Assembly (NCBI RefSeq): GCF_023630255.1
Contig: NZ_JALPRS010000002.1
Location: 124,001 to 188,000, forward strand
Source: Pontibacter deserti
Lineage (GTDB): Bacteria; Bacteroidota; Bacteroidia; Cytophagales; Hymenobacteraceae
DNA length: 64,000 bases
Direction of reading: 5' to 3'
Below are positions 52,938-61,395 of the stretch, piece by piece (within the stretch, counting starts at the first letter, position 1; the number at the start of each line of letters is the position of its first letter). Under the pieces are notes generated by a model. The model saw nothing but the letters and a program-made list of their open reading frames with translations. It was not told the DNA's origin and made no database searches. The translations under genes and the position numbers were made by a program.

Positions 52938-54605
52938 ATGAACAATAAAACTAATACTATACTATTAGCTGCTAGCTGCTTTACCCTTGGTGCCTTTACT
53001 TTTAAAATAGCAGAAGCTAAAATATCTGTAGCTATGCTGCAGCAGGCCCAAAATATAATAGGCTTAAACTTTACTAATGCTGAGTTAGATTCAGCTACCG
53101 CCGAGCTAGAAGATTTCAAAAATGGCTATGAGCGTATCAGGAAGGTTACATTAAAAAATGATGTTGCTCCTGCTATCGTGTTCAATCCTATTCCGGTTGG
53201 CTTTAAGTGGCCAAAGGAAAAGGAGAAGTTTAAGGTTGAAATGCCAAAGAAGTTAAAGCTTCCTGTTAACAGAGAAGACCTGGCATACTATACTATACCA
53301 CAGCTGGCTGCGCTTATCAAAACAAAACAAATTTCATCTGAAGAGTTAACAACCTTTTACTTAAGCAGGCTGAAGCAGTACGGGCCAACTTTAGAGTGTG
53401 TAACGACGCTAACAGAAGAACTGGCTCTGCAGCAGGCACGACAGGCAGATAAAGAAATTAAAGCCGGTAAGTATAAGGGTTTGCTTCATGGTATTCCTTT
53501 TGGGGTAAAGGATCTGCTGGCTACAAAGAACTATAAAACTACCTGGGGAGCAGCACCATATAAAGATCAGCAAATTGATTTAGACGCTACTGTTGTAGAA
53601 CGTTTGCAAAATGCAGGTGGTGTGTTGGTAGCGAAACTAACATTAGGTGAACTTGCCATGGGTGATGTGTGGTATGGTGGAAAAACAAAATCTCCATGGG
53701 ACTTAAGCAAAGGATCAAGCGGCTCTTCTGCAGGTTCTGCATCAGCAGTTGCGGCAGGTTTGCTTCCTTATGCAATTGGTACTGAAACATTGGGTTCAAT
53801 AGTTTCTCCATCAACTGCATGTGGTACGACGGGCCTCAGACCTACATTTGGTCGTGTTAGTCGCCACGGTGCTATGGCACTAAGCTGGTCTATGGATAAA
53901 ATCGGACCTATTACACGATCTGCAGAAGATGCTGCTATTGTGTTTAACGCCATATACGGACCAGATGGAAAAGATCAGTCAGTTTATGATGCTCCATTTA
54001 ACTATAACACAAAACTAGATGCAAAGAAGCTGCGCGTTGGTTACCTGAAGAAGGACTTTGAACGCAAGTATGGTTTCCAGGAGAATGACCAGGCTACACT
54101 GGAAGTGCTGAGAAAAGCAGGAATAGAGCTTGTGCCTATTGAGTTACCAGATCTACCGGTAAACGATCTTATACTTACCATTTCAGTGGAAGGTGCAGCA
54201 GCGTTTGACGAGTTAACCCGTAGCGGAAAAGATGAGTTGCTTAAGCAGCAGCATAAAGGTGCATGGCCAAACATTTTTAGAGCAGGTAGGTTTATTCCTG
54301 CTGTCGAATACTTGCAGGCACAGCGTGTACGAACCTTACTGGTGCAACAGATGCAGGAAAAGCTAAAGGATGTTGATGTTTATATCAGTCCATCATTTGG
54401 GAGCAGTAACCTGGTAGTTACTAACCTTACAGGCCATCCGTGTGTAGTAGTGCCGAACGGCTTGCAGAAGAATGGTATGCCAACAACTATAACTTTTATT
54501 GGCAAGCTATTTGGCGAAGCGGAAACACTGGCGTTGGCTAAACTATACCAAGACCTTACGCCACACGAAGAGAAGCATCCTACTGCATACCTGTCAAAAA
54601 AGTAA
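52938..54605 (+). CDS. Amidase, exported
   Basis: 555 residues with an N-terminal hydrophobic signal (about 1-28), then an unusual extension (about 29-115, rich in Lys and Pro) before the amidase domain. The catalytic triad is complete: K191 (GVKDLLATK), cis-S263 in GSSGSSAGS and S287 in GTETLGSIVSP, with the canonical 24-residue gap. Hydrolyses amides, perhaps N-acylated or peptide amides; not part of an aminoacyl-tRNA complex here. Its own promoter lies after the SusCD terminator. The order suggests it feeds the importer, but this is inference. Confidence 0.9.
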   Translation: MNNKTNTILLAASCFTLGAFTFKIAEAKISVAMLQQAQNIIGLNFTNAELDSATAELEDFKNGYERIRKVTLKNDVAPAIVFNPIPVGFKWPKEKEKFKVEMPKKLKLPVNREDLAYYTIPQLAALIKTKQISSEELTTFYLSRLKQYGPTLECVTTLTEELALQQARQADKEIKAGKYKGLLHGIPFGVKDLLATKNYKTTWGAAPYKDQQIDLDATVVERLQNAGGVLVAKLTLGELAMGDVWYGGKTKSPWDLSKGSSGSSAGSASAVAAGLLPYAIGTETLGSIVSPSTACGTTGLRPTFGRVSRHGAMALSWSMDKIGPITRSAEDAAIVFNAIYGPDGKDQSVYDAPFNYNTKLDAKKLRVGYLKKDFERKYGFQENDQATLEVLRKAGIELVPIELPDLPVNDLILTISVEGAAAFDELTRSGKDELLKQQHKGAWPNIFRAGRFIPAVEYLQAQRVRTLLVQQMQEKLKDVDVYISPSFGSSNLVVTNLTGHPCVVVPNGLQKNGMPTTITFIGKLFGEAETLALAKLYQDLTPHEEKHPTAYLSKK

Positions 54606-54709
54606 ATTCAGAATAAATGAATAGCCTGAAAGCCTTGATATGTCTCTTTGATATATTGGGGCTTTTCGCTTATTTTTAAAAAGAAAATCACCCATAAACC
54701 TATAGCTCT

Positions 54710-57115
54710 ATGTTTTTTAAGAGTAAAGCTGTTGCACTTATACTTTTCGGAATGCTTGCGGGCAGTAGCCTGCAGGCGCAGGTAAAAAGTACTGAACTAA
54801 GTGTAGAAAAAATAATGCGCGATCCGAAATGGATTGGCATTGCTCCAAGTAATATTTTCTGGTCTGAAGATGGAAAGAAAGTATACTTTAACTGGAACCC
54901 GGAAGGAAATCGCAAAGACTCTTTATATGCTGTAACTACTAATGGTAAAGACATAAAGAAGATCTCAGCAGCAGAGCGTCGTAATATGGCAGCGCAGTAT
55001 GGTGCTTATAATAAGGCCGAGTCCAAAAAGGTATATGAAAAGAATGGTGATATTTTTCTGCTGGACATAAAGAGTGGAAGAGTAACACGTGTTACTAATA
55101 CAGTAGAGCGTGAAAGCAATCCAGCTTTTACTTTTGATGAGAAGCAGATCACTTTTCTGAAAGATAATAACTTATACTCCTGGAGCTTGGTTAATGGGCA
55201 ATTGGCGCAGCTCACCGATTTCAGAAAAGGGAAGAAACCAGCAGACACTGAAGAAAAAGACCCGCAAAGAGTGTGGCTGCGCAACCAGCAACTCGGCCTT
55301 CTGCAGATTGTAAAAGACCGTGAGGCAGATAAAGAAGCATTTAAGAAACAGCAAAAAGCTGATGCTCCTGCCCGCCCGTTAGATATCTACATTGATGATA
55401 AGCAGGTGAGCAGTGTAACGCTGAGCCCTGATGAGCGCTTTGTTACCTATAGTTTAATAAGCCGCCCTAAAAATGCTAAAGTAGCAATAGTACCAGACTA
55501 CGTTACATCCTCAGGGTATACGGAAGATATAAATACAAGAACCAAGGTAGGTGATGCCCAAAGTACCTATGAGTTCTTCGTGTATGATACCCACCGCGAT
55601 TCTACTTATGCGGTTACTATGAAGGATGTGGAAGGTATATATGATGTGCCTGCCTATTTGCTGGAAAAAAATCAGAAAGCAAGTATAAGTAAGGATGCTG
55701 CGGATACTAAAAACAAAAAGCCCGAAATGCGTGCTTCAGTTATTTATGGTCCGTTTTGGTCTGATAATGGCAAGAATGCAGTAGTAGTAGCTCGCTCAGC
55801 CGACAATAAAGACCGCTGGATACTAACATTAGACGCAAATACAGGTAAACTAAACCTGCTGGATCGGCAACACGACAACGCCTGGATCAACGGGCCAGGC
55901 ATTGGCTATGGTGCAGGCGATATTGGCTGGATGCCGGATAATGAATCTGTCTGGTTTCAGTCTGAAGAAAGTGGTTACTCTCATCTGTATAGTGTAAATG
56001 CTAAAACCGGTAAGAAGAAAGCTTTAACCACAGGAAAATTCGAGGTATCAGGTGTGCAGTTATCAGATGATAAAAAGTACTGGTATTTTACAGCTAATAA
56101 AGTACACCCGGGCGAGCAGCATTTTTATAAGATGCCTGTAAACGGTGGCGCAATGGTTCAGCTTACAACTATGCCTGGTGCTCATGAAGTAGAGCTTTCG
56201 CCGGATGAGAAGACGTTGGCTTTCCGTTATTCTTACAGCAACAAGCCATGGGAGCTGTATGTAATGGAAAACAAAAAAGGAGCGAAGCCACGGCAGATCA
56301 CTAATTCTTTAACGGAAGAGTTTAAAGCTTATAACTGGCGAGAACCGGAAGTAATTTCTTTTAAGGCAGAAGATGGAACAGATGTATACGCTCGTTTATA
56401 TCAGCCAAAAAATGCTAAAGCAAACGGACCAGCTGTAATATTTGTACACGGTGCCGGTTATTTACAAAATGCACATAAATGGTGGAGCAGTTACTTCAGA
56501 GAATACATGTTCCATAACTTCCTGGCAGACCAGGGTTATACCGTATTGGATATAGATTACAGAGGTAGTGCAGGGTATGGTCGTGATGTGCGTACTGGCA
56601 TTTACCAGTTTATGGGTGGCAAAGACCTGAGCGACCACGTTGACGGTGCAAAGTTGCTTGTAGAAAAGTATAATGTTGATCCTAAGCGTATCGGTATCTA
56701 CGGCGGGTCGTACGGTGGCTTTATAACTTTAATGGCCATGTTCACAGAGCCTGACGTTTTTGCTGCAGGTGCTGCTTTACGTTCAGTAACAGACTGGGCA
56801 CATTACAACCACGGCTATACTTCGAATATTCTGAATACTCCACAGACTGATAGTCTGGCATATGCTAAAAGCTCACCAATTTACTATGCTGAAGGATTAA
56901 AAGGTGCTTTATTGATATGCCATGGCATGGTAGATACCAATGTTCATTTCCAGGATGTTGTTCGCCTGTCTCAGCGCCTTATAGAACTAGGTAAGGATAA
57001 CTGGGAACTAGCTGTTTATCCGGTTGAGGATCATGGTTTTGTTGAACCAGCCAGTTGGACAGATGAATACAAACGTATCTATAAATTGTTTGAAGAGAAC
57101 CTGAAGAAGAAATAA
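54710..57115 (+). CDS. S9 family prolyl oligopeptidase (DPP IV-like)
   Basis: 801 residues with a signal peptide (1-24, ending LQAQ). N-terminal beta-propeller (about 40-540) and a C-terminal alpha/beta hydrolase (about 560-801) with catalytic S667 (GGSYGG), D742 (GMVDTN) and H775 (VEDHGF). Cleaves short proline- or alanine-containing peptides outside the cytoplasm. About 100 bp after the amidase, separate transcript possible. Terminator shared with the PAP2 gene. Confidence 0.93.
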   Translation: MFFKSKAVALILFGMLAGSSLQAQVKSTELSVEKIMRDPKWIGIAPSNIFWSEDGKKVYFNWNPEGNRKDSLYAVTTNGKDIKKISAAERRNMAAQYGAYNKAESKKVYEKNGDIFLLDIKSGRVTRVTNTVERESNPAFTFDEKQITFLKDNNLYSWSLVNGQLAQLTDFRKGKKPADTEEKDPQRVWLRNQQLGLLQIVKDREADKEAFKKQQKADAPARPLDIYIDDKQVSSVTLSPDERFVTYSLISRPKNAKVAIVPDYVTSSGYTEDINTRTKVGDAQSTYEFFVYDTHRDSTYAVTMKDVEGIYDVPAYLLEKNQKASISKDAADTKNKKPEMRASVIYGPFWSDNGKNAVVVARSADNKDRWILTLDANTGKLNLLDRQHDNAWINGPGIGYGAGDIGWMPDNESVWFQSEESGYSHLYSVNAKTGKKKALTTGKFEVSGVQLSDDKKYWYFTANKVHPGEQHFYKMPVNGGAMVQLTTMPGAHEVELSPDEKTLAFRYSYSNKPWELYVMENKKGAKPRQITNSLTEEFKAYNWREPEVISFKAEDGTDVYARLYQPKNAKANGPAVIFVHGAGYLQNAHKWWSSYFREYMFHNFLADQGYTVLDIDYRGSAGYGRDVRTGIYQFMGGKDLSDHVDGAKLLVEKYNVDPKRIGIYGGSYGGFITLMAMFTEPDVFAAGAALRSVTDWAHYNHGYTSNILNTPQTDSLAYAKSSPIYYAEGLKGALLICHGMVDTNVHFQDVVRLSQRLIELGKDNWELAVYPVEDHGFVEPASWTDEYKRIYKLFEENLKKK

Positions 57116-57130
57116 ATTAAGGTTTGATAT

Positions 57131-57174
57131 AAAAAGAAAAGCACAGTAGCGTGAGTTACTGTGCTTTTCTTTTT
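57131..57174. terminator. Bidirectional terminator, 18-bp stem
   Basis: AAAAAGAAAAGCACAGTA (57131-57148) with its exact complement 57157-57174, loop of 8. Serves the S9 peptidase and the convergent PAP2 gene. Confidence 0.88.
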
Positions 57175-57200
57175 ATGATTTAAGTGATTACTGTTCAAAC

Positions 57201-58022
57201 TTAAAAAGTATAACTCAGATTAGCACCTTGCGCAGCTGCACCATTAAAGGTAGGTATAACGGAAGGGGTAAGCGATATACCTGTTAGATTAGTCTTTTTA
57301 TGTAACTGCGGGATAACTATACCCGCGGCTGCACCCAAAGTATAGCCAAGTATATTATCACTTAAAAAGTGTTTGCCTGCCTTAAGCCTGAGGTAACCCA
57401 CAGAAGCAGGTATAGCAGCCGCAGCAGCCCAAACGTACGGTCGTGCATTGGACTCTGGGTTAAAATCATGGAATATCTTAGCAGCAAAAAAGGTAGCCGC
57501 AGCAGTAGCAGCTGTATGCCCTGCATAAAAAGAATTCTGGGCATTAGATTCTGTTTTCTCACCTAGTTCTACTTCATCACTATAAACTAATGGCCTTGCA
57601 CGTTCTGTATTACCATTTGCTAAAGTAAACAACGTGCCGGTTACAGCCATTGTTTCAACATATAGTACCAGAACCTGACCTGCTTTACTGCGCACATTAT
57701 CATTTAGCATCATGGCAAAAGGCATAGCAAACGAACCATAAAACGGGAAGTCGCTTGCTTTTTTAGCGCTTTCTGAGTGATATCCTGCTGAAAATCTGTC
57801 GAACTTGTTCACATCGTTTTTATCCAACGCTAAAACTTCATCTTCGGTAAAGCCATCTTTGTCCATCATTAACGATAATCCATAGGCGCTCAAGCCCATG
57901 CCTGCAATTATTACAGGGCCATCCACAGAAAGCTTGGTTCTATAGGGCGAATTGTTTTCCTGGGCCGTAGCCGGGCCGGTAATGATTGTGAATATAATTA
58001 ATATAGATATAATCGGTTTCAT
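57201..58022 (-). CDS. PAP2 family phosphatase
   Basis: 273 residues with a signal peptide (1-20) and several hydrophobic segments. Motifs of the PAP2 superfamily are partly preserved: TERARPLVY (motif 1 arginine-proline), FYAGHTAAT (motif 2 histidine) and LRLKAGKHFLSDNILGY (motif 3: an R with following H). Members dephosphorylate undecaprenyl pyrophosphate, phosphatidic acid or other lipid phosphates. Single gene; its terminator is shared with the S9 peptidase. Substrate not determined. Confidence 0.88.
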   Translation of the reverse strand: MKPIISILIIFTIITGPATAQENNSPYRTKLSVDGPVIIAGMGLSAYGLSLMMDKDGFTEDEVLALDKNDVNKFDRFSAGYHSESAKKASDFPFYGSFAMPFAMMLNDNVRSKAGQVLVLYVETMAVTGTLFTLANGNTERARPLVYSDEVELGEKTESNAQNSFYAGHTAATAAATFFAAKIFHDFNPESNARPYVWAAAAAIPASVGYLRLKAGKHFLSDNILGYTLGAAAGIVIPQLHKKTNLTGISLTPSVIPTFNGAAAQGANLSYTF

Positions 58023-58254
58023 ATGTATAAACTTTGAAATAAGTCAGTAAATGATGCTTTTGAAACGAAGGCATGTTTAAAAGGTTTTGTACTATACTGG
58101 GTCAAGGATATAGGTATATGCTTTGAGATAGCTTTAATAAATTACTATATCTATATACTCTTGCTTTCCGTAACAGAACTTAATACTACCAATCGGCACC
58201 AGAAACATAAGTAAGGTATAACCCCTGTTTTTTTTAAGTATGCCGGAATTGTCT

Positions 58255-58262
58255 TAGCTTTG
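58255..58262 (+). promoter_or_regulatory. Bacteroidota -7 box for metK
   Basis: TAGCTTTG matches TAnnTTTG; a T-run ending in TTTAAG about 19 bases upstream may replace the -33 TTTG. The leader to the ATG is about 45 nt; no SAM riboswitch is visible. Confidence 0.5.
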
Positions 58263-58313
58263 TATGTATTGGCTTTTTAGCCATCATTTTAAATCGTCAT
58301 AAAATTTTAAGCA

Positions 58314-59618
58314 ATGCCATATTTATTCACTTCTGAGTCAGTGTCAGAAGGACACCCTGATAAAGTGGCGGATCAGATATCCGATGCACTTCTAGATGAA
58401 TTCTTAAAGCAGGATCCTCAGTCGAAGGTTGCCTGTGAAACACTTGTTACTACAGGTCTTGTGGTATTAAGTGGGGAGGTAAAATCCGAGGCTTATGTTG
58501 ATGTGCAGAAAGTTGCCCGCGATGTAATTAAGCGTATTGGCTATACTAAGTCTGAGTATATGTTTGATGCTGATGCCTGCGGTGTTATCTCGGCTATACA
58601 TGAGCAATCTGCAGATATCAACCAGGGTGTAGAGCGTGCTAACCCGGAAGATCAGGGTGCCGGTGACCAGGGAATGATGTTTGGTTATGCTACAAACGAA
58701 ACCGATAATTTCATGCCATTGGCACTGAGCATTTCACACCTGTTACTGGAAGAGCTTGCTGCTATCCGTAAAGAAGGTAAAGAGATGACTTACCTGCGTC
58801 CGGATGCAAAATCTCAGGTTACGATCCGTTACAGCGACAACCACGTGCCAGAGAAGATAGACACTATCGTTATTTCTACACAGCACGACGAGTTTATACT
58901 TCCGGAAAGCAACACACCGGAAGCGAAAGACAAAGCTGAGCAGGAGATGGTAGCTAAGATCAAAGAAGATGTAGATGCTATACTTATCCCGCGTGTTCTG
59001 AAGCAGCTGCCGGAACGTATCCAAAAGCTGTTTAACAAAGACATCACCTACCACATTAACCCAACTGGTAAGTTTGTGATCGGTGGCCCTCACGGTGACA
59101 CCGGCTTAACTGGCCGTAAAATTATAGTTGATACCTATGGCGGTAAAGGTGCTCACGGTGGTGGCGCATTTTCTGGTAAGGATTCTTCTAAAGTTGACCG
59201 TTCGGCAGCATATGCAGCCCGCCATATTGCTAAAAACCTGGTAGCTGCAGGTGTTGCAGATCAGGCGCTGGTGCAGGTGGCTTATGCCATTGGTGTTGCC
59301 AAGCCGGTAGGGCTGTATGTAACTACCTATGGTTCAACTAAAGTAAAAGATGCTAACGGTAACATCATGAGCGATGGCGAGATCGCAGAGAAAGTAAACA
59401 AACTGTTTGATATGCGCCCTTATGCTATCGTGCAGCGTTTTGGTCTGCAAAACCCTATTTTTGCTGAGACTGCTGCTTATGGTCACATGGGTAGAACACC
59501 AGGCATCAAGAAAGTAGAGTTCTCTGTTAATGGACACAAAGAAGTGAAAGAGTTTGAAACCTTTACCTGGGAGAAACTTGATTACGTGGACAAAATCAAG
59601 CAAGAGTTCGGTCTATAG
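58314..59618 (+). CDS. metK: S-adenosylmethionine synthase
   Basis: 434 residues, slightly longer than the enterobacterial enzyme, as is common in Bacteroidota. The three-domain enzyme joins methionine and ATP to SAM. Signatures: [14 protein letters not shown] (residues about 10-23), [15 protein letters not shown] (about 114-128), [19 protein letters not shown] (about 283-301) with the catalytic lysines. Preferred codons and few AAGTATA copies suggest high expression. Terminator shared with hpf. Confidence 0.97.
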   Translation: MPYLFTSESVSEGHPDKVADQISDALLDEFLKQDPQSKVACETLVTTGLVVLSGEVKSEAYVDVQKVARDVIKRIGYTKSEYMFDADACGVISAIHEQSADINQGVERANPEDQGAGDQGMMFGYATNETDNFMPLALSISHLLLEELAAIRKEGKEMTYLRPDAKSQVTIRYSDNHVPEKIDTIVISTQHDEFILPESNTPEAKDKAEQEMVAKIKEDVDAILIPRVLKQLPERIQKLFNKDITYHINPTGKFVIGGPHGDTGLTGRKIIVDTYGGKGAHGGGAFSGKDSSKVDRSAAYAARHIAKNLVAAGVADQALVQVAYAIGVAKPVGLYVTTYGSTKVKDANGNIMSDGEIAEKVNKLFDMRPYAIVQRFGLQNPIFAETAAYGHMGRTPGIKKVEFSVNGHKEVKEFETFTWEKLDYVDKIKQEFGL

Positions 59619-59659
59619 TTTGTCAGACATTAGATGCTAGACAAAAGATAATAGACTTT

Positions 59660-59715
59660 TATCTATAAAACAGAAGGGCCTGCTATACTTAGCAGGCCCT
59701 TCTGTTTTATAGATA
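59660..59715. terminator. Bidirectional terminator, 25-bp perfect stem
   Basis: Left arm 59660-59684, loop ATACTT (59685-59690), right arm 59691-59715, without a mismatch; core CAGAAGGGCCTGCT. Terminates metK on the plus strand and the hpf block on the minus strand. Confidence 0.9.
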
Positions 59716-59779
59716 TCTCAAACTAGGAGACATTCATAATTCTTAATTCCTAATTCATAATTGGAATGCTCCGCATTCC
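59716..59779. repeat. AT-rich low-complexity spacer with GGAATGC hairpin
   Basis: Tandem CATAATTC/TTAATTCC/TAATTCAT units, then hairpin GGAATGC (59763-59769) and GCATTCC (59773-59779) overlapping the hpf stop codon. Belongs to the same general type as other low-complexity spacers in the window. Confidence 0.45.
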
Positions 59780-60078
59780 TAGTGTGCCATTTGCTTTTCT
59801 TTATACTTTTTAAGCTGGCGTCGCATGGCTTCTACAGCGGCATCGGCAGCAGCCTCAAAAGACGGGGCATTTTCTTCTGAGTAAAGAGTAGTGCCTGGTA
59901 CAAATAGCTTTATCTCTACAGTTTTGGTATTAATGCCATCGCTGTTGTTATGCTTAAGAAACACTTCACCTTCTACAATGCGGTCATAAAAGGTCTCTAA
60001 TTTATCTACTCTCTGCTGAATGAAATCGGTAAGCTGTGTGTCAGCCTCGAAGTGGATGGAATGCATCTGTAGCTTCAT
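59779..60078 (-). CDS. hpf: Ribosome hibernation-promoting factor
   Basis: 99 residues, the short HPF/YfiA form. One small alpha-beta domain (MKLQMHSIHFEADTQLTDFIQQRVDKLETFY, then VKLFVPGTTLYSEENAPSFEAAADAAVEAMRRQLKKYKEK). Binds the 30S subunit in stationary phase and blocks translation. Starts 24 bp after xerC in a conserved rpsU-xerC-hpf order that couples a small-subunit protein with ribosome hibernation. Confidence 0.92.
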   Translation of the reverse strand: MKLQMHSIHFEADTQLTDFIQQRVDKLETFYDRIVEGEVFLKHNNSDGINTKTVEIKLFVPGTTLYSEENAPSFEAAADAAVEAMRRQLKKYKEKQMAH

Positions 60079-60102
60079 AGTGGTAAAATTTATTGGTTTA
60101 AC

Positions 60103-60981
60103 TTATGCTTTTGGATGAGCTTTCTCGAAAATCGATTTAAGCTTTTCAATAGAGTTATGGGTGTAAACTTGCGTAGCAGCCAGACTGGCGTGGCCCAACA
60201 GATCCTTAATTGCATTGAGGTCGGCTCCCTTGTTTAGCAAATGCGTAGCAAAGGAATGCCGTAGAACGTGAGGGCTGTTATGTGCTGAGGTAGTTATCAA
60301 GCTGATGTACTTCTTTACCACGCGGTATATAAATTTTGGGTACAATGGGCGTGCTTTAGTTGTAACGAGCAGCTTTTCAGAATTGTTATCTCCGAACGCT
60401 CTTCTCTTATGTGCCAGGTAAACATTTATACTTTCCCATAATGAGTCGTTTATAGGTATAATACGCTCTTTGTTGCCTTTGCCCAGTACCCGTACTGTTT
60501 TCTGGTGCTTGTCAATATCTGATTCTTTAATACCAATAAGTTCGGCTAAACGCATGCCAGTGCCATACAGGAACTCAAGTATAACTCTGTCCCGCTGGCC
60601 TTCAAAGGAATCTTCGAACTCAAAACCATCAAGTAATTGATTAAAGGGCTCTTCAGGTACAAATGCCGGAAGCTTTTTAGAAACCTTAGGCGCTTTAATG
60701 CGCAGCATCGGGTTAGCCTGTATGCGTTGCTGAGAAAGCAGGAATTTATAGTAAGAGCGCAGGCAAGCTATTTTCCGGTTGATAGAACGCGGCTGAATGT
60801 TGTTTTGTACCAACGACAAAATCCAGGAACGGATGATGGTATGGTCGGCTTGTGCCGGATCGGAAATCTCGTAAGTCTGAAGCAGGTAATCAGAAAATTG
60901 CCACAGGTCGGTGTGGTAGGAGGTAAGGGTGTGCGGGCTGTACCGCTTTTCGTACTGTAGGTACTTAAAAAATAAATCCAT
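60103..60981 (-). CDS. xerC: Tyrosine recombinase XerC
   Basis: 292 residues. N-terminal SAM-like core-binding domain (about 1-85) and catalytic domain with R144 (GMRLAELIG), K168, H238-x-x-R241 (HVLRHSFATH), H264 (LGHASLAATQVYTH) and Y273 as nucleophile, all present. Resolves chromosome dimers at dif. The ATG lies within an RNA hairpin (60977-61026) after rpsU, which may limit translation or processing. The length is standard. Confidence 0.92.
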   Translation of the reverse strand: MDLFFKYLQYEKRYSPHTLTSYHTDLWQFSDYLLQTYEISDPAQADHTIIRSWILSLVQNNIQPRSINRKIACLRSYYKFLLSQQRIQANPMLRIKAPKVSKKLPAFVPEEPFNQLLDGFEFEDSFEGQRDRVILEFLYGTGMRLAELIGIKESDIDKHQKTVRVLGKGNKERIIPINDSLWESINVYLAHKRRAFGDNNSEKLLVTTKARPLYPKFIYRVVKKYISLITTSAHNSPHVLRHSFATHLLNKGADLNAIKDLLGHASLAATQVYTHNSIEKLKSIFEKAHPKA

Positions 60982-61026
60982 AACGTAGTATAGCCACTCA
61001 GTGAAGCAGCTATACTAAGTTATGGA
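60977..61026 (-). promoter_or_regulatory. Inverted repeat sequestering the xerC start codon
   Basis: Arms 60977-60994 and 61009-61026 (18 bp, one mismatch), loop 14. On the minus-strand transcript the right arm comes first, and the xerC ATG (60979-60981) lies inside the second strand of the stem. Between a very active ribosomal gene and a low-level recombinase it could lower xerC translation, act as an RNase site or serve as a partial terminator. Confidence 0.6.
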
Positions 61027-61050
61027 AAATATATTATTTCGGAAACGAAA

Positions 61051-61245
61051 TTAGTAGTTATCCTTAGCGAAAAGAGTCTGCTTGTACTTAGCTCTTTCTT
61101 TCTGCTTTCTTTTAGAAACAGATGGTTTTTCGAAGAATGTTCTAGCTCTCAGCTCTTTCAACACACCAGTTCTTTCGAACTTCTTCTTAAATCTCTTTAA
61201 TGCACGGTCTACAGACTCGTTATCTTTTACGTTTACAATAATCAT
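61051..61245 (-). CDS. rpsU: Ribosomal protein S21
   Basis: 64 residues, basic, small-subunit protein S21 for translation initiation. The sequence MIIVNVKDNESVDRALKRFKKKFERTGVLKELRARTFFEKPSVSKR fits the family exactly. First gene of the rpsU-xerC-hpf block on the minus strand. Its -7 box TAAATTTG (61279-61286 on minus) lies 34-41 bases upstream of the start. Confidence 0.95.
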   Translation of the reverse strand: MIIVNVKDNESVDRALKRFKKKFERTGVLKELRARTFFEKPSVSKRKQKERAKYKQTLFAKDNY

Positions 61246-61278
61246 GTTTTTGTTTCGCTTCTCTTGGAATTAGGGTTG

Positions 61279-61286
61279 CAAATTTA
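61279..61286 (-). promoter_or_regulatory. Bacteroidota -7 box for rpsU
   Basis: Minus strand reads TAAATTTG. A TTG near 61308-61310 at 21 bases is a weak -33 element. Leader about 30 nt. Confidence 0.55.
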
Positions 61287-61354
61287 ATAAAGCTTAGACT
61301 TAAAAATCAACTATTTAATCGATTTTTATCTGTTTATATCTAAAATATTCTGAA

Positions 61355-61395
61355 TCAATGGTTTTAAGCAGCTAAATCAGCTGTTTTAGCATTGA
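61355..61395 (-). terminator. Nested hairpin after acyl-CoA dehydrogenase
   Basis: Outer arms TCAATG (61355-61360) and CATTGA (61390-61395) and inner CAGCT (61369-61373)/AGCTG (61379-61383). Only moderately stable; no long T-run. Likely but not certain terminator. Confidence 0.4.

Noticed and set aside
58023..58313. Possible SAM riboswitch before metK
   Set aside because: I looked for multi-stem structure with conserved joining regions and saw none; only a -7 box and an AT-rich leader are present.
60103..60981. Phage or mobile-element integrase
   Set aside because: The tyrosine recombinase is in the conserved rpsU-xerC-hpf order with a housekeeping XerC layout; no attachment site or cargo is visible.
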